Source: Myxococcales bacterium
GTDB lineage: Bacteria > Myxococcota_A > Polyangia > Fen-1088
Assembly: GCA_003142855.1 (NCBI GenBank)
Contig: PLNW01000057.1
Span: 1 to 61,051, forward strand
Direction: 5' to 3'
Length of the DNA: 61,051 bases
Shown: in pieces, positions 28,049 to 37,395 of the stretch
How positions within the stretch are numbered: position 1 is the first letter of the stretch
Layout: every line of letters begins with the position of its first letter
The notes under the pieces: model-generated
Told to the model about the DNA's origin: nothing
The model's input: only the letters and a program-made list of their open reading frames with translations
Databases searched by the model: none
Position numbers and translations under genes: made by a program

Positions 28049-30309
28049 CACAACACGCTTTGTGGATCGACGTCGATAGCCAGCCGCAGGTCACGCGGCA
28101 GAGTCACCTGGGCGGCCGCGCGCGCCGCAGCTAACAGTTTGCTCCGGTCGGTCCCAGCCAGCCAGATCTGATAGCGACTGCGGCCGCGCAGCCTGGAAAT
28201 TGGTGCCTCGGCCGGGCCCAGCACCTGAACGCCCGTGCCCCCCTGCGCGCGGGCGCGAGCGGCTGCCTCCGTGGCAGCGGCGCGAACCGAGGCTTCATGA
28301 CGACCGTCCAAGCGAAGAGCGATCATACGCGAAAACGGCGGATAGCTCGCACTTTCTCGCCGGGCCAGTTCGTCGCGCACGAAACCCTCGTAGTCGTGAT
28401 TGCGCAGAAACTGGATGGCCGGGTGCTCCGGGCAATAGGTCTGCACCACAATGCGGCCCGGCCGATCGCCGCGGCCGGCCCGACCCGCGACCTGCTCCAG
28501 AAGCTGAAAGGTGCGCTCCGCCGCGCGGAAGTCAGGCAGGTGCATGCCCTGGTCAGGTTGCAGCACGCCCACCAGAGTCACGCCGCCGAAGTCGTGGCCC
28601 TTGGTGACCATCTGGGTCCCCACCAGGATATCGATCTCGCGTCGGTGCACGCGGCTGAGCAGTTTTTCCAGTTGGTCGCGCTGGCCGTCGGTGGTGTCCC
28701 GGTCCAGCCGCGCCACGCGCGCCCCTGGGAAAAGCTCCCGCACCACGCTCTCCACGCGCTCGGTCCCGGTTCCCAGCCCCTCCAGCTCGTCCTGTTTGCA
28801 CGATGGACAGCGCGGAGGAATCGCCGACGCGCGACCACAGTAGTGGCAAATGAGCTTGGCTCGCCCCCGGTGCAGGGTCATGGACACGTCGCAATCCGAG
28901 CAGCGCAAGACCTCGCCGCAAGCCTGGCAGTGCATCAGCGTGGAGAAGCCGCGCCGATTGAGGAAGAGAATGGTCTGCTCGCCCGCGGCCAAGGTGTCTG
29001 CCACGGCCTGGGCCAGCCCCGGCGCCAGCAAATGGTCCGGCCCCAGCCGGTGGCGACGCAGATCGATGATCTCCACGGGCGGCAAGGGCCGAGCAGCGGC
29101 GGCGGGATTGGCCCGCGTGGGCAGAAGCAGTCGACGGAAACGCCCGAGCAGGACGTTGCGATAGCTCTCCAGCGACGGCGTGGCCGAGCCCAACACGACC
29201 ACAGCCTTGGCCTGCAGCGCCCGCATCACAGCCAGATCGCGGCCGTGGTAGCGCACGCCGTCCTCTTGCTTGAAAGATCCGTCGTGCTCTTCGTCGACCA
29301 CCACCACCGCCAGCGCGTGCACGGGCGCGAACACGGCCGAGCGCGCACCCACGGCGATGCCGACCTCGCCACTGCGCAGACGCCGCCAAGCCGCCAGCCG
29401 ATCTGCAGGAGGCAAGGCACTGTGCAAGACCGCGACGTCGTCACCGAAGCGCGCACGAAAGCGCGCTGCCAGCTGCGGGGTCAGCGCAATCTCAGGCACC
29501 AGCACCAACGCTCCCCTGCCCTGCGCCCGCGCCTCGGCGATGAGGCGCAGGTAGACCTCGGTCTTGCCGGAGCCGGTGATGCCGTGGAGCAAGAAGCCGC
29601 TGTAGCCCTTGCCCAACGCCGCTGCCAAGGTGTCGAACGCGGCCTGCTGGTGCGAGTTGAGTACAGGAAGCTCGACCGCAGGCACCGAGGCAGGTGGTGC
29701 GGCTTTGCGGCGGCTCTTGCTGGGACCGGCCACCTGGTCGACGATCTCGACCAGACCGCGTTCCAGAAGGTGCGCCATGCGCGCGCTTGCCCCGGCCGCG
29801 CGCGCCAGCGCCGTCGGGCTCAATGTGTGCGCCCTGCGCAGTCGGGCCAGCAGCGCCCGGTCGTGCGCATCGAGCGTGAGACCGGCCATATGCGAGCGCC
29901 CGTCGGCCTCCAGGTCGAGAAGGCGCCGTCCCGTCTCGGTGAGACGCATCCGGCGTGAGGCAATCGCCCGCTCGCCCCGCGGAAGCGCGGAACGCAGGAC
30001 CTCGCCCAGCGGGGCCAGGTAGTACCCGGCCGCCCAGCGGCACAGCTCCAGAATGGACTCGTCGATGGCAGGACCGTCGCCCACCACGTCCGTGATGTCG
30101 CGCACCGGGCCGGCCACGGTTTCCGGATGCCCCACCACGAAGCCCGTCACCTGGCGTGGACCGAACGGCACGATCACCTCAGTGCCCAGAGGCAGGCGCG
30201 CGCCCGAGCGCGGATCGCGGTAGGTGAACGTCTCCTCCAGCGGAAGGGTCACCGCCACCTGCAACAAGGTGCCAGGGAGCGTTGCCGAAGTGCCCGGTAC
30301 CGCGGTCAC
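28048..30309 (-). CDS. priA: Primosomal helicase PriA
   Basis: This 753-residue 3'-5' helicase restarts collapsed replication forks. It has an N-terminal DNA-binding region, Walker A GITGSGKT (243-250), DEEH (339-342), the eight-cysteine double zinc site (C461, 464, 470, 473, 488, 491, 501, 504) and C-terminal motifs V-VI with AGRAGRGDRPG. The start is GTG 30309, overlapping the galU stop as GTGA. It is upstream of and coupled to the DUF4388 gene. Confidence 0.95.
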   Translation of the reverse strand: MTAVPGTSATLPGTLLQVAVTLPLEETFTYRDPRSGARLPLGTEVIVPFGPRQVTGFVVGHPETVAGPVRDITDVVGDGPAIDESILELCRWAAGYYLAPLGEVLRSALPRGERAIASRRMRLTETGRRLLDLEADGRSHMAGLTLDAHDRALLARLRRAHTLSPTALARAAGASARMAHLLERGLVEIVDQVAGPSKSRRKAAPPASVPAVELPVLNSHQQAAFDTLAAALGKGYSGFLLHGITGSGKTEVYLRLIAEARAQGRGALVLVPEIALTPQLAARFRARFGDDVAVLHSALPPADRLAAWRRLRSGEVGIAVGARSAVFAPVHALAVVVVDEEHDGSFKQEDGVRYHGRDLAVMRALQAKAVVVLGSATPSLESYRNVLLGRFRRLLLPTRANPAAAARPLPPVEIIDLRRHRLGPDHLLAPGLAQAVADTLAAGEQTILFLNRRGFSTLMHCQACGEVLRCSDCDVSMTLHRGRAKLICHYCGRASAIPPRCPSCKQDELEGLGTGTERVESVVRELFPGARVARLDRDTTDGQRDQLEKLLSRVHRREIDILVGTQMVTKGHDFGGVTLVGVLQPDQGMHLPDFRAAERTFQLLEQVAGRAGRGDRPGRIVVQTYCPEHPAIQFLRNHDYEGFVRDELARRESASYPPFSRMIALRLDGRHEASVRAAATEAAARARAQGGTGVQVLGPAEAPISRLRGRSRYQIWLAGTDRSKLLAAARAAAQVTLPRDLRLAIDVDPQSVL

Positions 30310-31187
30310 GTCTTGCGCAGAAGTTTCTCCGCGCCTACGCGCACCGCCGCGCCGATGTCCGATCGGCGGAGCGCATAGCGAAGCACGGCCAGCACATAGC
30401 CTGCCCGATCGCCAGCATCGAAACGCTCACCACGCAACAGCACGCCGTACAGGCCGTCGCTGGCGCACAGAGTGGCCAGGGCATCTGTCAGTTGAATCTC
30501 GCCGCCCTTGCCGGGCTTGGTGCTGGCAAGAATGGGAAAGATCTCAGGCGGCAAGATATAGCGGCCCACGATGGCGAGACGCGAAGGGGCCTTGCCCGGC
30601 TCGGGTTTCTCGACCAGTCGATTGAGACGGAACACGCCGCCGTCCAATGGCTCGCCGGCCACGATTCCATAAAGGTGTTCCTGGCCAGGAGGCACTTCCC
30701 ACAGACCCACCACACCCTTGCCATACTTCGCGTAGACATCGAGCAGTTGCTTGATGCCCGGCTCGTCACCTTCGAGCAGGTCGTCACCCAGCAGGACGGC
30801 GAAGGGCTCGTCCACCACCAAGCCGCGCGCGCACAGCACGGCGTGACCCAGGCCGCGCGCCTCCGCTTGGCGAATGGCCGAGATGTGCGCCAGATCGGTC
30901 AGCCGCCGAATCATCGCCAGGTCGTCCTGCCTGCCCTTGCGTTCCAGCAGCTCCTCCAGCTCAGCCCCACGGTCAAAGTAGTCCACCAGAGCGTCCTTAC
31001 CCCGGCTGGTGATCAGAATCAGATCGCGAATCCCGCTGGCCACGCACTCCTCGACGTTGATTTGGATGGCCGGCACATCCACGATGGGCAGCAATTCCTT
31101 CGGAACAGCCTTGGTCACCGGCAAGAATCTGGTCCCGAATCCTGCAGCCGGGAGAACTGCCTTGCGAACTGGTTTCACGATCGCCAT
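30306..31187 (-). CDS. galU: UTP-glucose-1-phosphate uridylyltransferase
   Basis: This 293-residue enzyme makes UDP-glucose from UTP and glucose-1-phosphate. The nucleotide-binding motif AAGFGTRFLPVTKAVPKELL (14-33) and the sugar-binding block with VEKP match GalU. It is 33 bp after glgE and coupled to priA. UDP-glucose feeds cell-surface polysaccharide and competes with GlgC for glucose-1-phosphate, so its place beside the glycogen genes makes sense. Confidence 0.94.
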   Translation of the reverse strand: MAIVKPVRKAVLPAAGFGTRFLPVTKAVPKELLPIVDVPAIQINVEECVASGIRDLILITSRGKDALVDYFDRGAELEELLERKGRQDDLAMIRRLTDLAHISAIRQAEARGLGHAVLCARGLVVDEPFAVLLGDDLLEGDEPGIKQLLDVYAKYGKGVVGLWEVPPGQEHLYGIVAGEPLDGGVFRLNRLVEKPEPGKAPSRLAIVGRYILPPEIFPILASTKPGKGGEIQLTDALATLCASDGLYGVLLRGERFDAGDRAGYVLAVLRYALRRSDIGAAVRVGAEKLLRKT

Positions 31188-31220
31188 GGCTTGTCAGCGT
31201 AACCTACCGCAAGGCTGCGG

Positions 31221-33251
31221 TCACGTTATGGGTCGCTTGATCTGGAGGATATGCCCCGGCATCCAGTTTGGATCGAGACGCACGTAGTTCCACTCACTGC
31301 GCCAGGTGTAGGTCGACTCGGTGAGGAGGTCTGTCAGCTCGTAGCTTTCCGGCACGCCCCCGGCCACCGGCTTGCCCCGCTGCGCGTGATGAAACAGCTC
31401 GGGCACCAGACGGACAGCGCCGTCCTGCACGTTGCGCGGGTCCACGTTCACCACCGTCACCAGAACGTCGGTCAGGTCGGACGTGGTCTTGGCGTAGGCA
31501 ATGATGTTGGGGTTGCTCGATTCAAGAAACGTGATGTTGCGGGCCAGCGCCAGCGCGGGATGGCCGCGCCGGATTTTGTTCACCGTGGTGACCAGCTCCT
31601 TGATGTTCCCAGGCCGGTCCCAGTCCCAGGCCTTGAACTGGTACTTCTCCGAATCCAGGTACTCCTCGCTGCCGGCCGTGAGCGCGCGGTTCTCGCATAG
31701 CTCGAAGCCGCTGTAGATGCCGTAGCTGGGCGACAGGGTCGCGGCCAGGATCAGGCGCACCATGAAAGCCGGGCGTCCCCCCTGCTGCAGATACTCGTGC
31801 AGGATGTCCGGCGTGTTGGCGAAGAAGTTGGGCCGCAAGTAGTCCGCAGCTTCGGTGAGGAACAGCTCGGTGGCGTACTCTTCCAATTCCGGGCGCGTGT
31901 TGCGCCAGGTGAAGTAACTGTACGACTGAGTGAAACCCAGCTTGGCCAGCCTCTTCATGCGCTTGTTTCGCGTGAAAGCCTCGGCCAGGAAGAGCACGTC
32001 CGGGTGATCGCGGTGCACGCGGGTGATCAGCCACTCCCAGAAGCTCACCGGCTTGGTGTGCGGGTTGTCGACGCGCAGGATGCGCACGCCCCGCTTCACC
32101 CAGAACAACACCACATCGAGCAAGGCCTGATACAGACCGTCGCGGTCCTCGGTGTCGAAGTTGATGGGGTAGATGTCCTGATACTTCTTGGGCGGATTCT
32201 CGGCGTACTTGATGGTTCCGTCGGGCCGCTTGCTGAACCAGTTGGGGTGCTGCTTGGCCCAGGGGTGATCGGGCGAGCACTGCACGGCGAAGTCGAGCGC
32301 GATCTCGAGCTTGAGCGCGCGCGCCGCAGCCACGAAATGCTCGAAGTCGGCCAGGGTGCCCAGATCGGGATGGATGGCATCGTGGCCGCCTTCGTCGCTG
32401 CCAATCGCCCAGGGCGAGCCCGGATCGCCAGGCTGGCCGTCTTCCGCGTTGTTGGGCCCCTTGCGATGGCTGCGGCCAATGGGATGGATGGGCGCAAGGT
32501 AGAGCACGTCAAACCCCATGGCCGCGATCGCTGGCAAACGCGCCTCAGCCTCGGCGAAATTCGAGCCACGCGCGGGATCCTGGCCCTGCGAGCGCGGAAA
32601 GAATTCGTACCAAGCGCCAAAACGGCCGCGCTCGCGATCGACCCACAGCGGGAATTCCGCAGGGCAGATCTGCAAGTCGTCGCGCGGATCGCAGGCCGCC
32701 ATCAGTTCGACCAGCAAGGGATCCAGCATCAGCTCGACCTGCTTGGCCGTCGTACCGGCTGCCGCAATGGCGTGCCGGGTTTCACGCAGCGACGCCTTGT
32801 CGCGGCCGCGCGCCACCTCCAGCGAGCGGTCGATGATGTGCAGGCCCTCCAAAACTTCACTCGCCACGTCCTGCCTTGCCTCGGACTTCTTCTTCAACTC
32901 GCCGACGAAAGTGCCGAAGCGATCGGTCCACGCCACCACGGTGAACGCGTGCGGCCCCACTTCGTGTGGGCTGATGGTCGCGTACCAGCGATCGTTGAAA
33001 GCCGGATCGGTCGACAGCGGCGACTCGCGCCAGTCGGCCCGCGTGGCATCTGGGGCTGCTGGCATCGCGCCGTGGCTCAGCTCGTCCGGCCCCAACTTGC
33101 GCCAGCGAACCGCGGCCCGCAGCAGCTCGTGCCCGTCCTTCCAGATGTCGGCCGCGACTTCCACCTTGTCGCCCACCACGGCCTTGGCGGCAAACCGGCC
33201 GCAGTCGACCCTCGGCGTCACGTTCTCGATCACGATCCGCACTTGCTGCAT
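31221..33251 (-). CDS. glgE: Maltose-1-phosphate maltosyltransferase GlgE
   Basis: This 676-residue GH13_3 enzyme extends alpha-1,4-glucan by adding maltosyl units from alpha-maltose-1-phosphate. The N-terminal beta domain carries MQQVRIVIENVTPRVDCGRF, followed by the helical insertion. The catalytic barrel has nucleophile D395 (ILRVDNPHTKP), acid/base E424 (FLAEAF) and a late Asp in the C-terminal third. The length and order match known GlgE proteins. It is separated from glgC-glgM by about 3 kb of unrelated genes but is on the same strand. Confidence 0.95.
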   Translation of the reverse strand: MQQVRIVIENVTPRVDCGRFAAKAVVGDKVEVAADIWKDGHELLRAAVRWRKLGPDELSHGAMPAAPDATRADWRESPLSTDPAFNDRWYATISPHEVGPHAFTVVAWTDRFGTFVGELKKKSEARQDVASEVLEGLHIIDRSLEVARGRDKASLRETRHAIAAAGTTAKQVELMLDPLLVELMAACDPRDDLQICPAEFPLWVDRERGRFGAWYEFFPRSQGQDPARGSNFAEAEARLPAIAAMGFDVLYLAPIHPIGRSHRKGPNNAEDGQPGDPGSPWAIGSDEGGHDAIHPDLGTLADFEHFVAAARALKLEIALDFAVQCSPDHPWAKQHPNWFSKRPDGTIKYAENPPKKYQDIYPINFDTEDRDGLYQALLDVVLFWVKRGVRILRVDNPHTKPVSFWEWLITRVHRDHPDVLFLAEAFTRNKRMKRLAKLGFTQSYSYFTWRNTRPELEEYATELFLTEAADYLRPNFFANTPDILHEYLQQGGRPAFMVRLILAATLSPSYGIYSGFELCENRALTAGSEEYLDSEKYQFKAWDWDRPGNIKELVTTVNKIRRGHPALALARNITFLESSNPNIIAYAKTTSDLTDVLVTVVNVDPRNVQDGAVRLVPELFHHAQRGKPVAGGVPESYELTDLLTESTYTWRSEWNYVRLDPNWMPGHILQIKRPIT

Positions 33252-33330
33252 GATCCTCTTGTACTACAAGAAGGGATTTTCCGCGCGTCGGCGAATCAAC
33301 GCCCGAAGGAGGGGCAGCAAGTGGGGCTAC

Positions 33331-33741
33331 CTAGCGCGGCGGATCACGTCGCGCGAACAGCGCTTGCACCCGCCCGTCGCGCAGGTAGAGCCCGCCCCAG
33401 ATCAGAACCGCGAAGTAGATTGGGAACAAAATGTGGCTCATGAGCGGATCGCCCACGCGCACGTGGGTCGCGACGGCGCCGCCCAGATAGCCGGTGAGCA
33501 GTACCGCGCCTAGCACCGCGGTCCGCGGGATCAGGTAGACGACCACGCACACGAGCAGGATCAGCCCGATCGGGGGCATCGTGCTGGGCGGATATCCGAT
33601 CTGCGCAGCGGCCTTCATCACTGCCTCCACTCGCAATAGTTTGGTGCTGCTGTCGAACAACAAGAACAGCACCGCCAAACCGCTCATGATTCGTCCGACC
33701 CACAGCCGCTTCTTCGAGATCGCGCCCGCTTGACCTTCCAT
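33331..33741 (-). CDS. DoxX-like four-helix membrane protein
   Basis: This protein has 136 residues from ATG 33741, chosen because GGGAGGAA lies ideally upstream; a longer frame exists. Four hydrophobic segments (about 15-35, 55-75, 80-97, 105-122) and the motif KLLRV near the first helix fit the DoxX/DoxX-like superfamily. Function is unclear; relatives are linked to redox stress in other bacteria. It sits between the SMP-30-like gene and glgE, in the same direction. Confidence 0.75.
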   Translation of the reverse strand: MEGQAGAISKKRLWVGRIMSGLAVLFLLFDSSTKLLRVEAVMKAAAQIGYPPSTMPPIGLILLVCVVVYLIPRTAVLGAVLLTGYLGGAVATHVRVGDPLMSHILFPIYFAVLIWGGLYLRDGRVQALFARRDPPR

Positions 33742-33801
33742 GTTGATTCCTCCCTGGGTTGGATGCCCGACAGCCCAAGAGCGCCTCAAACTGGAACGCT
33801 T

Positions 33802-34803
33802 CTACGGCAATCCTGGCGTCTGCATGGGCACCTCGTACACAGCGTGCGGCGTGGTCACGTAGAGCGTGCGTCGATCGGCGCCGCCGAAGGTACAATTCGA
33901 GGGCGGCGTCGGGAAGGCGATGCGCCCGGCGAAGTGGCCGGCGTCGTCGAAGACCAGGATGGCGCTGACTTCAGTACTGTTGTTGGCCACATACAGCCGG
34001 CCGCGATCGTCGACGCAAAGACCGTCGGGCACGTGCAAGCGGGCTTGCGGATCGTCTGGGGCGAGGCCGAACGGTTCGGGGTTGCCCACGGTGCCGTTCG
34101 GCGCCACTGGCAGTCGCCAGAGACGATCTTGGGTGTCGCTGCCAACGTAGAGCGTATTGCCATCAGCAGAAAGCACGACCCCGTTGGGCATGTCGACCCG
34201 GAACGCCACTGACAAGACGCCGTCGGGCGCCAGGCGATACACGGCAGTGGCTGCGTGGGCGCCAGGGTGGGCGCCCCAGGTCGTGTCGCTGAAGTAGATG
34301 TTCCCATCGCTGCGAATCGTGAGGTCGTTGGGCGCATTGAGCGGCTGGCCGTCGGGCGCGCGTTCGGCAAGCACCTGGCGCTCGGTGTGCGAGATGCGCG
34401 CCAGGGCGCCATTCCAACGTTCGCACGCGACCAGGCGTCCCTGGGCATCTACCGCCAGTCCGTTGGTGCTGGTCGGCGGACCCGGATAGGGGACCGTCGA
34501 GAACGCGCGGGTGCGCGGATCGAAACGATAGATCTTGGCAGCCGGGCCATTTTGCTCGACCACATCGGAAAAGATCAGGACGCCGTCGGACGCGACCCAG
34601 AAAGGCCCTTCCAGCGAGACAAAGGGAATCTCGCTGGGTATGGCGCGCGCCGGGCCCGCGGCGACCGATGCTTGGGTTGCTTTCATCTCTGCGGATGGAC
34701 CGGAAGGGACACTGGTTGCGCAGGTGACAAGCGCGAGAACGCCGACCGCGAAGGCCGACGCGCGAACGCTGGCAGAGAATGAGATTATGTTCACGCCTGG
34801 CAT
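33802..34803 (-). CDS. SMP-30/gluconolactonase-like beta-propeller lipoprotein
   Basis: This protein has 333 residues from ATG 34803; ATG 34821 is also possible. The N-terminus is a lipoprotein signal with lipobox VTC (Cys28), so export is likely. The rest is a six-bladed propeller of the SMP-30/LRE family: GLAVDAQGRLVACER, NAPNDLTIRSDGNIYFSD, PNGVVLSADGNTLYVGS and PDGLCVDDRGRLYVANN supply the Glu/Asn/Asp metal ligands. Such enzymes hydrolyse sugar lactones. The substrate is unknown. It is between DoxX and the PIN toxin genes. Confidence 0.85.
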   Translation of the reverse strand: MPGVNIISFSASVRASAFAVGVLALVTCATSVPSGPSAEMKATQASVAAGPARAIPSEIPFVSLEGPFWVASDGVLIFSDVVEQNGPAAKIYRFDPRTRAFSTVPYPGPPTSTNGLAVDAQGRLVACERWNGALARISHTERQVLAERAPDGQPLNAPNDLTIRSDGNIYFSDTTWGAHPGAHAATAVYRLAPDGVLSVAFRVDMPNGVVLSADGNTLYVGSDTQDRLWRLPVAPNGTVGNPEPFGLAPDDPQARLHVPDGLCVDDRGRLYVANNSTEVSAILVFDDAGHFAGRIAFPTPPSNCTFGGADRRTLYVTTPHAVYEVPMQTPGLP

Positions 34804-34864
34804 GTACCACGGGTTTGACATCGTGGGGCTATGAAGACCCAAACCTATTCCTGGACACCAGATA

Positions 34865-35284
34865 TCATCCGACCAGCCGGAAGCCGGCCGAGGCGAAATG
34901 GTGATCGAAGGCGAAGGCGACCCTAATCCCTTCACGCTCCATCAACACGAAGCTAGTGGCGTCCACTGCCGACAATTTGTGCAGGCCCGGCTGGGCGAAA
35001 TGGCGCCAGGCCGCTGTCAGATCACGTGCGCCGCACTCGCAGAGTCGGAAATGAGGCAGATGCGCCAAGGAATCCTTCCACGCCAGCGCCACGTCACGTG
35101 TCGCATTTCGCTCAAGAAAAGTGAAGGTCTCCATCACCACCGGGATGGAAGTCACGATCCGCGCCCCTGACGATCGGAGCTGCTGCCAGGCGGCCTTGGC
35201 GCGGCCGTGCATCGGATCTTGGGTCAGGGCAAGGGCGATCCAAGCGCCCGTGTCTACGAAAACAGCTTCCCCCAGGCGCATCAT
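34865..35284 (-). CDS. PIN-domain (VapC-type) RNase toxin, first pair
   Basis: This protein has 139 residues, with ATG 35284 overlapping the antitoxin stop as ATGA. The PIN active site is D11 (FVDTGAW), E52, D108 (SAVDATSF) and D127 (AFDHHF). PIN toxins cut tRNA or rRNA. It lies between the SMP-30-like gene and its antitoxin and is part of a two-module toxin-antitoxin island inside the glycogen locus. The target is unknown. Confidence 0.85.
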   Translation of the reverse strand: MMRLGEAVFVDTGAWIALALTQDPMHGRAKAAWQQLRSSGARIVTSIPVVMETFTFLERNATRDVALAWKDSLAHLPHFRLCECGARDLTAAWRHFAQPGLHKLSAVDATSFVLMEREGIRVAFAFDHHFASAGFRLVG

Positions 35285-35490
35285 GGCGTGTCGTAGATGC
35301 TGTCGTGATCCACCGACGTTCGCTTGACGGTCCCGCTCCAGAGAGCGACGGGACCGTCGGTTTCCGCTTGCAACCACACCCGCTGTACGGCCTCCCGAAT
35401 GAGGGCGGCCACGGGGCGTTTCGTTCGCCGAGCCACCTTGTGCAGCGCCGAGAGGTCGCTTTCCGGGAAATACACCTGCGTCTTGGTCAT
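35281..35490 (-). CDS. RHH (CopG-like) antitoxin, first pair
   Basis: This protein has 69 residues from ATG 35490; ATG 35499 adds three. TKTQVYFPESDLSALHKVAR is the strand and first helix of a ribbon-helix-helix DNA-binding fold; the following RPVAALIREAVQRVWL is the second helix. The C-terminal 25 residues would wrap the PIN toxin. The gene start overlaps a 9-bp inverted repeat that is the likely operator. Confidence 0.85.
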   Translation of the reverse strand: MTKTQVYFPESDLSALHKVARRTKRPVAALIREAVQRVWLQAETDGPVALWSGTVKRTSVDHDSIYDTP

Positions 35491-35491
35491 G

Positions 35492-35520
35492 GGTGTCATG
35501 ATAGCATGGCACATGACACC
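35492..35520 (-). promoter_or_regulatory. Inverted repeat GGTGTCATG-N11-CATGACACC, probable antitoxin operator
   Basis: Perfect 9-bp arms (35492-35500, 35512-35520) are centred just before the antitoxin start. RHH antitoxins repress their own promoter through such palindromes, so this is the likely autoregulatory site. It overlaps the alternative ATG at 35499. Confidence 0.65.
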
Positions 35521-35544
35521 TTTCACGACCTAGCCGTCCACCCC

Positions 35545-35946
35545 CTACCCTCTTCGATCCATCAGCTCCACAAACTGGCGCGGTGACAGGATACGGATAC
35601 CCTGGTACTCGCCCAGGACGAGCAGATCGTCATCCCCGGTCAGAATGACGTCAGCCCGCCCGGCGACCGCGGTCGCCAGAACCTTGTCGTCGTCCCGATC
35701 ACGGCACACCGGATGGGGCAAGGCTTTGGGCCGCACGATGGTCGCCCGCTCGCGATAGACGTTGAGCAATGGAACTTCGGCTGGGCCGGTGTGGAACTTG
35801 TCGCGCAGGGTTCGCGCCAGTTCGTCCAGCAAGGCTCGCGACGTGATCAGTTCCCCGCGCACCAGCCGGCGCTTGACGATGTCGCGGCACAAACCCTCCG
35901 CCACCACGCCAGCGACAAGCACGTTGGTATCGCAGACGACCTTCAC
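35545..35946 (-). CDS. PIN-family (COG1569-type) toxin, second pair
   Basis: This protein has 133 residues, with ATG 35946 overlapping the antitoxin stop as ATGA. The PIN residues are D6 (VCDTNVLV), E42, D87 and the DDD at 105-107. The form with the C-terminal YQGIRILSPRQFVEL is the group called 'putative toxin component, PIN family'. It differs from the first module's toxin, so the two pairs are not duplicates. Confidence 0.85.
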   Translation of the reverse strand: MKVVCDTNVLVAGVVAEGLCRDIVKRRLVRGELITSRALLDELARTLRDKFHTGPAEVPLLNVYRERATIVRPKALPHPVCRDRDDDKVLATAVAGRADVILTGDDDLLVLGEYQGIRILSPRQFVELMDRRG

Positions 35947-36161
35947 GACACGGCTTTGAATACGTCTTCGTCGATGTAGATACCCTGAGCGCGCGCCTGT
36001 GAGACCAGCACCCGCCGGGACTTGTCGAACGCGTCGGCCCAGATCTGCTGTTGCACGGCTCGGCGGACAAACTCGCTTTCCGTCATGCCCTGCCCCTTGG
36101 CGGCCCGACCAAGTTCCCGCCGTAGGACCGGAGGAAGGCTGATGGTCATGGTTGCTCTCAT
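35943..36161 (-). CDS. RHH antitoxin, second pair
   Basis: This protein has 72 residues from ATG 36161; ATG 36149 is an alternative. MTISLPPVLRRELGRAAK and MTESEFVRRAVQQQIW form the ribbon-helix-helix. The C-terminal half is the likely toxin-binding arm. It is coupled to the PIN toxin by a 4-bp overlap, and begins 67 bp after the glgM stop. Confidence 0.85.
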   Translation of the reverse strand: MRATMTISLPPVLRRELGRAAKGQGMTESEFVRRAVQQQIWADAFDKSRRVLVSQARAQGIYIDEDVFKAVS

Positions 36162-36228
36162 GTAAGACAATCTAATACAGGCAGGGCCCCACTTCAAGGC
36201 AGGACGTGGCACCGACAAAAAACCAAGC

Positions 36229-37395
36229 CTAGCCCGCCGCACCCGTGCGTTCGTCGAGCAACTGCTGATACATCTTCTTGGTGGTCTCGGCGATCGCGGT
36301 CCACGAGAAATGCTCCTCCACGCGTTTGCGGCCCGCCAGACCCAGCCGCCGCGCCCATTCCCGATCGGCGAGAACACGGTTGATGGCCTCGGCCAAGGCC
36401 AGCGGGTCAGCCGGCGGAACCAGCAGCCCGGTAATTTCCGGCACCACGACCTCTTTGATGCCACCCACGGCGCTGGCCACCACCGGCCGCTCACAGGCCA
36501 TGGCCTCCAGGTTGATGATGCCAAAAGGCTCGTACACCGAGGGGCAGGCAAACAGCGCGGCGTTGCTGTACAGCTCGATGTACTGCTCCTCGCGCAGCAG
36601 GGTATTGATCCACACACAGCGCGGTTGCTCGGCAATCTTGGCCGCGATCTCTTCCTCGACGGCCTGCGTGTCGGGCGCGCTGGTGCAACACACCAGGCGC
36701 GCACCCGGGGTCACGTGCTTCATGGCCTCGATGAGGTACACCATCCCCTTCTGCCGCGTGGTGCGTCCGACAAACAGGACATAGTCGCCCTCAATGCCGT
36801 AGGCCTTGCAGGTGGCGCGGCTCTCGACTCGTTTCCACGCGGCCAACTCGATGCCGTTGTGGATCACGACCACCCGCCGCGGATCCACGTTGAACAACTC
36901 CAGGATCTCCCTGCGCGCGTCGTTCGACACGGCCACGACTCGATCGGCATTCTCCAGCGCCACCTTTTCCATCCACGAGGTCAGGTGATAGGAGCGGCCC
37001 AGTTGTTCTTCCTTCCAGGGCCGCCGCGGCTCCAGGCTGTGCACGGTGGCCACATAGGGAACGTTGTAGAGAACCTTGGCCATGTAGCCTGAGAATGCGC
37101 CATACCAGGTGTGCGAGTGCACCACGTCGGCATCGACGTGATCGCGAACCTGCGACAGGTTGACCGAGAACGTCCCCAGCGTGCTGTTGAAAAGCTTGTC
37201 CTCGCCTTCCCACATGCGCGGCCAGGCCTGATACCCACGCACCCGCAATCGGCCATCGGTCATGTCCTGATCGCCTATGCAACGAACTTCCACGTCGATA
37301 CTGTGGGCCAGCTCGCGCGCCAGATTCTTGAGGTGCACGCCGGCGCCCCCGTAAACGTGGGGAGGGAACTCGCGCGCCATGAAAGTCACCTTCAT
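36229..37395 (-). CDS. glgM: Alpha-maltose-1-phosphate synthase, GlgM/actinobacterial-type glycogen synthase
   Basis: This protein has 388 residues from ATG 37395; a longer frame runs into glgC and is not used. It is a GT4-fold transferase with N-terminal MKVTFMAREFPPHVYGGAG (sugar-nucleotide grip) and the C-terminal E-x7-E motif in EPFGIINLEAM. In mycobacteria this group (formerly GlgA) joins ADP-glucose to glucose-1-phosphate to give maltose-1-phosphate for GlgE. The presence of glgE nearby supports that role, but classic glycogen synthase activity is not excluded. It overlaps glgC by 4 bp. Confidence 0.88.
   Translation of the reverse strand: MKVTFMAREFPPHVYGGAGVHLKNLARELAHSIDVEVRCIGDQDMTDGRLRVRGYQAWPRMWEGEDKLFNSTLGTFSVNLSQVRDHVDADVVHSHTWYGAFSGYMAKVLYNVPYVATVHSLEPRRPWKEEQLGRSYHLTSWMEKVALENADRVVAVSNDARREILELFNVDPRRVVVIHNGIELAAWKRVESRATCKAYGIEGDYVLFVGRTTRQKGMVYLIEAMKHVTPGARLVCCTSAPDTQAVEEEIAAKIAEQPRCVWINTLLREEQYIELYSNAALFACPSVYEPFGIINLEAMACERPVVASAVGGIKEVVVPEITGLLVPPADPLALAEAINRVLADREWARRLGLAGRKRVEEHFSWTAIAETTKKMYQQLLDERTGAAG

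Noticed and set aside
28297..29958. 553-codon open frame antisense to priA
   Set aside because: priA has all helicase and zinc motifs on the other strand; this frame is His/Gln/Arg-rich noise.
31797..33443. 548-codon open frame antisense to glgE
   Set aside because: It is a shadow of glgE, with no motif of its own.
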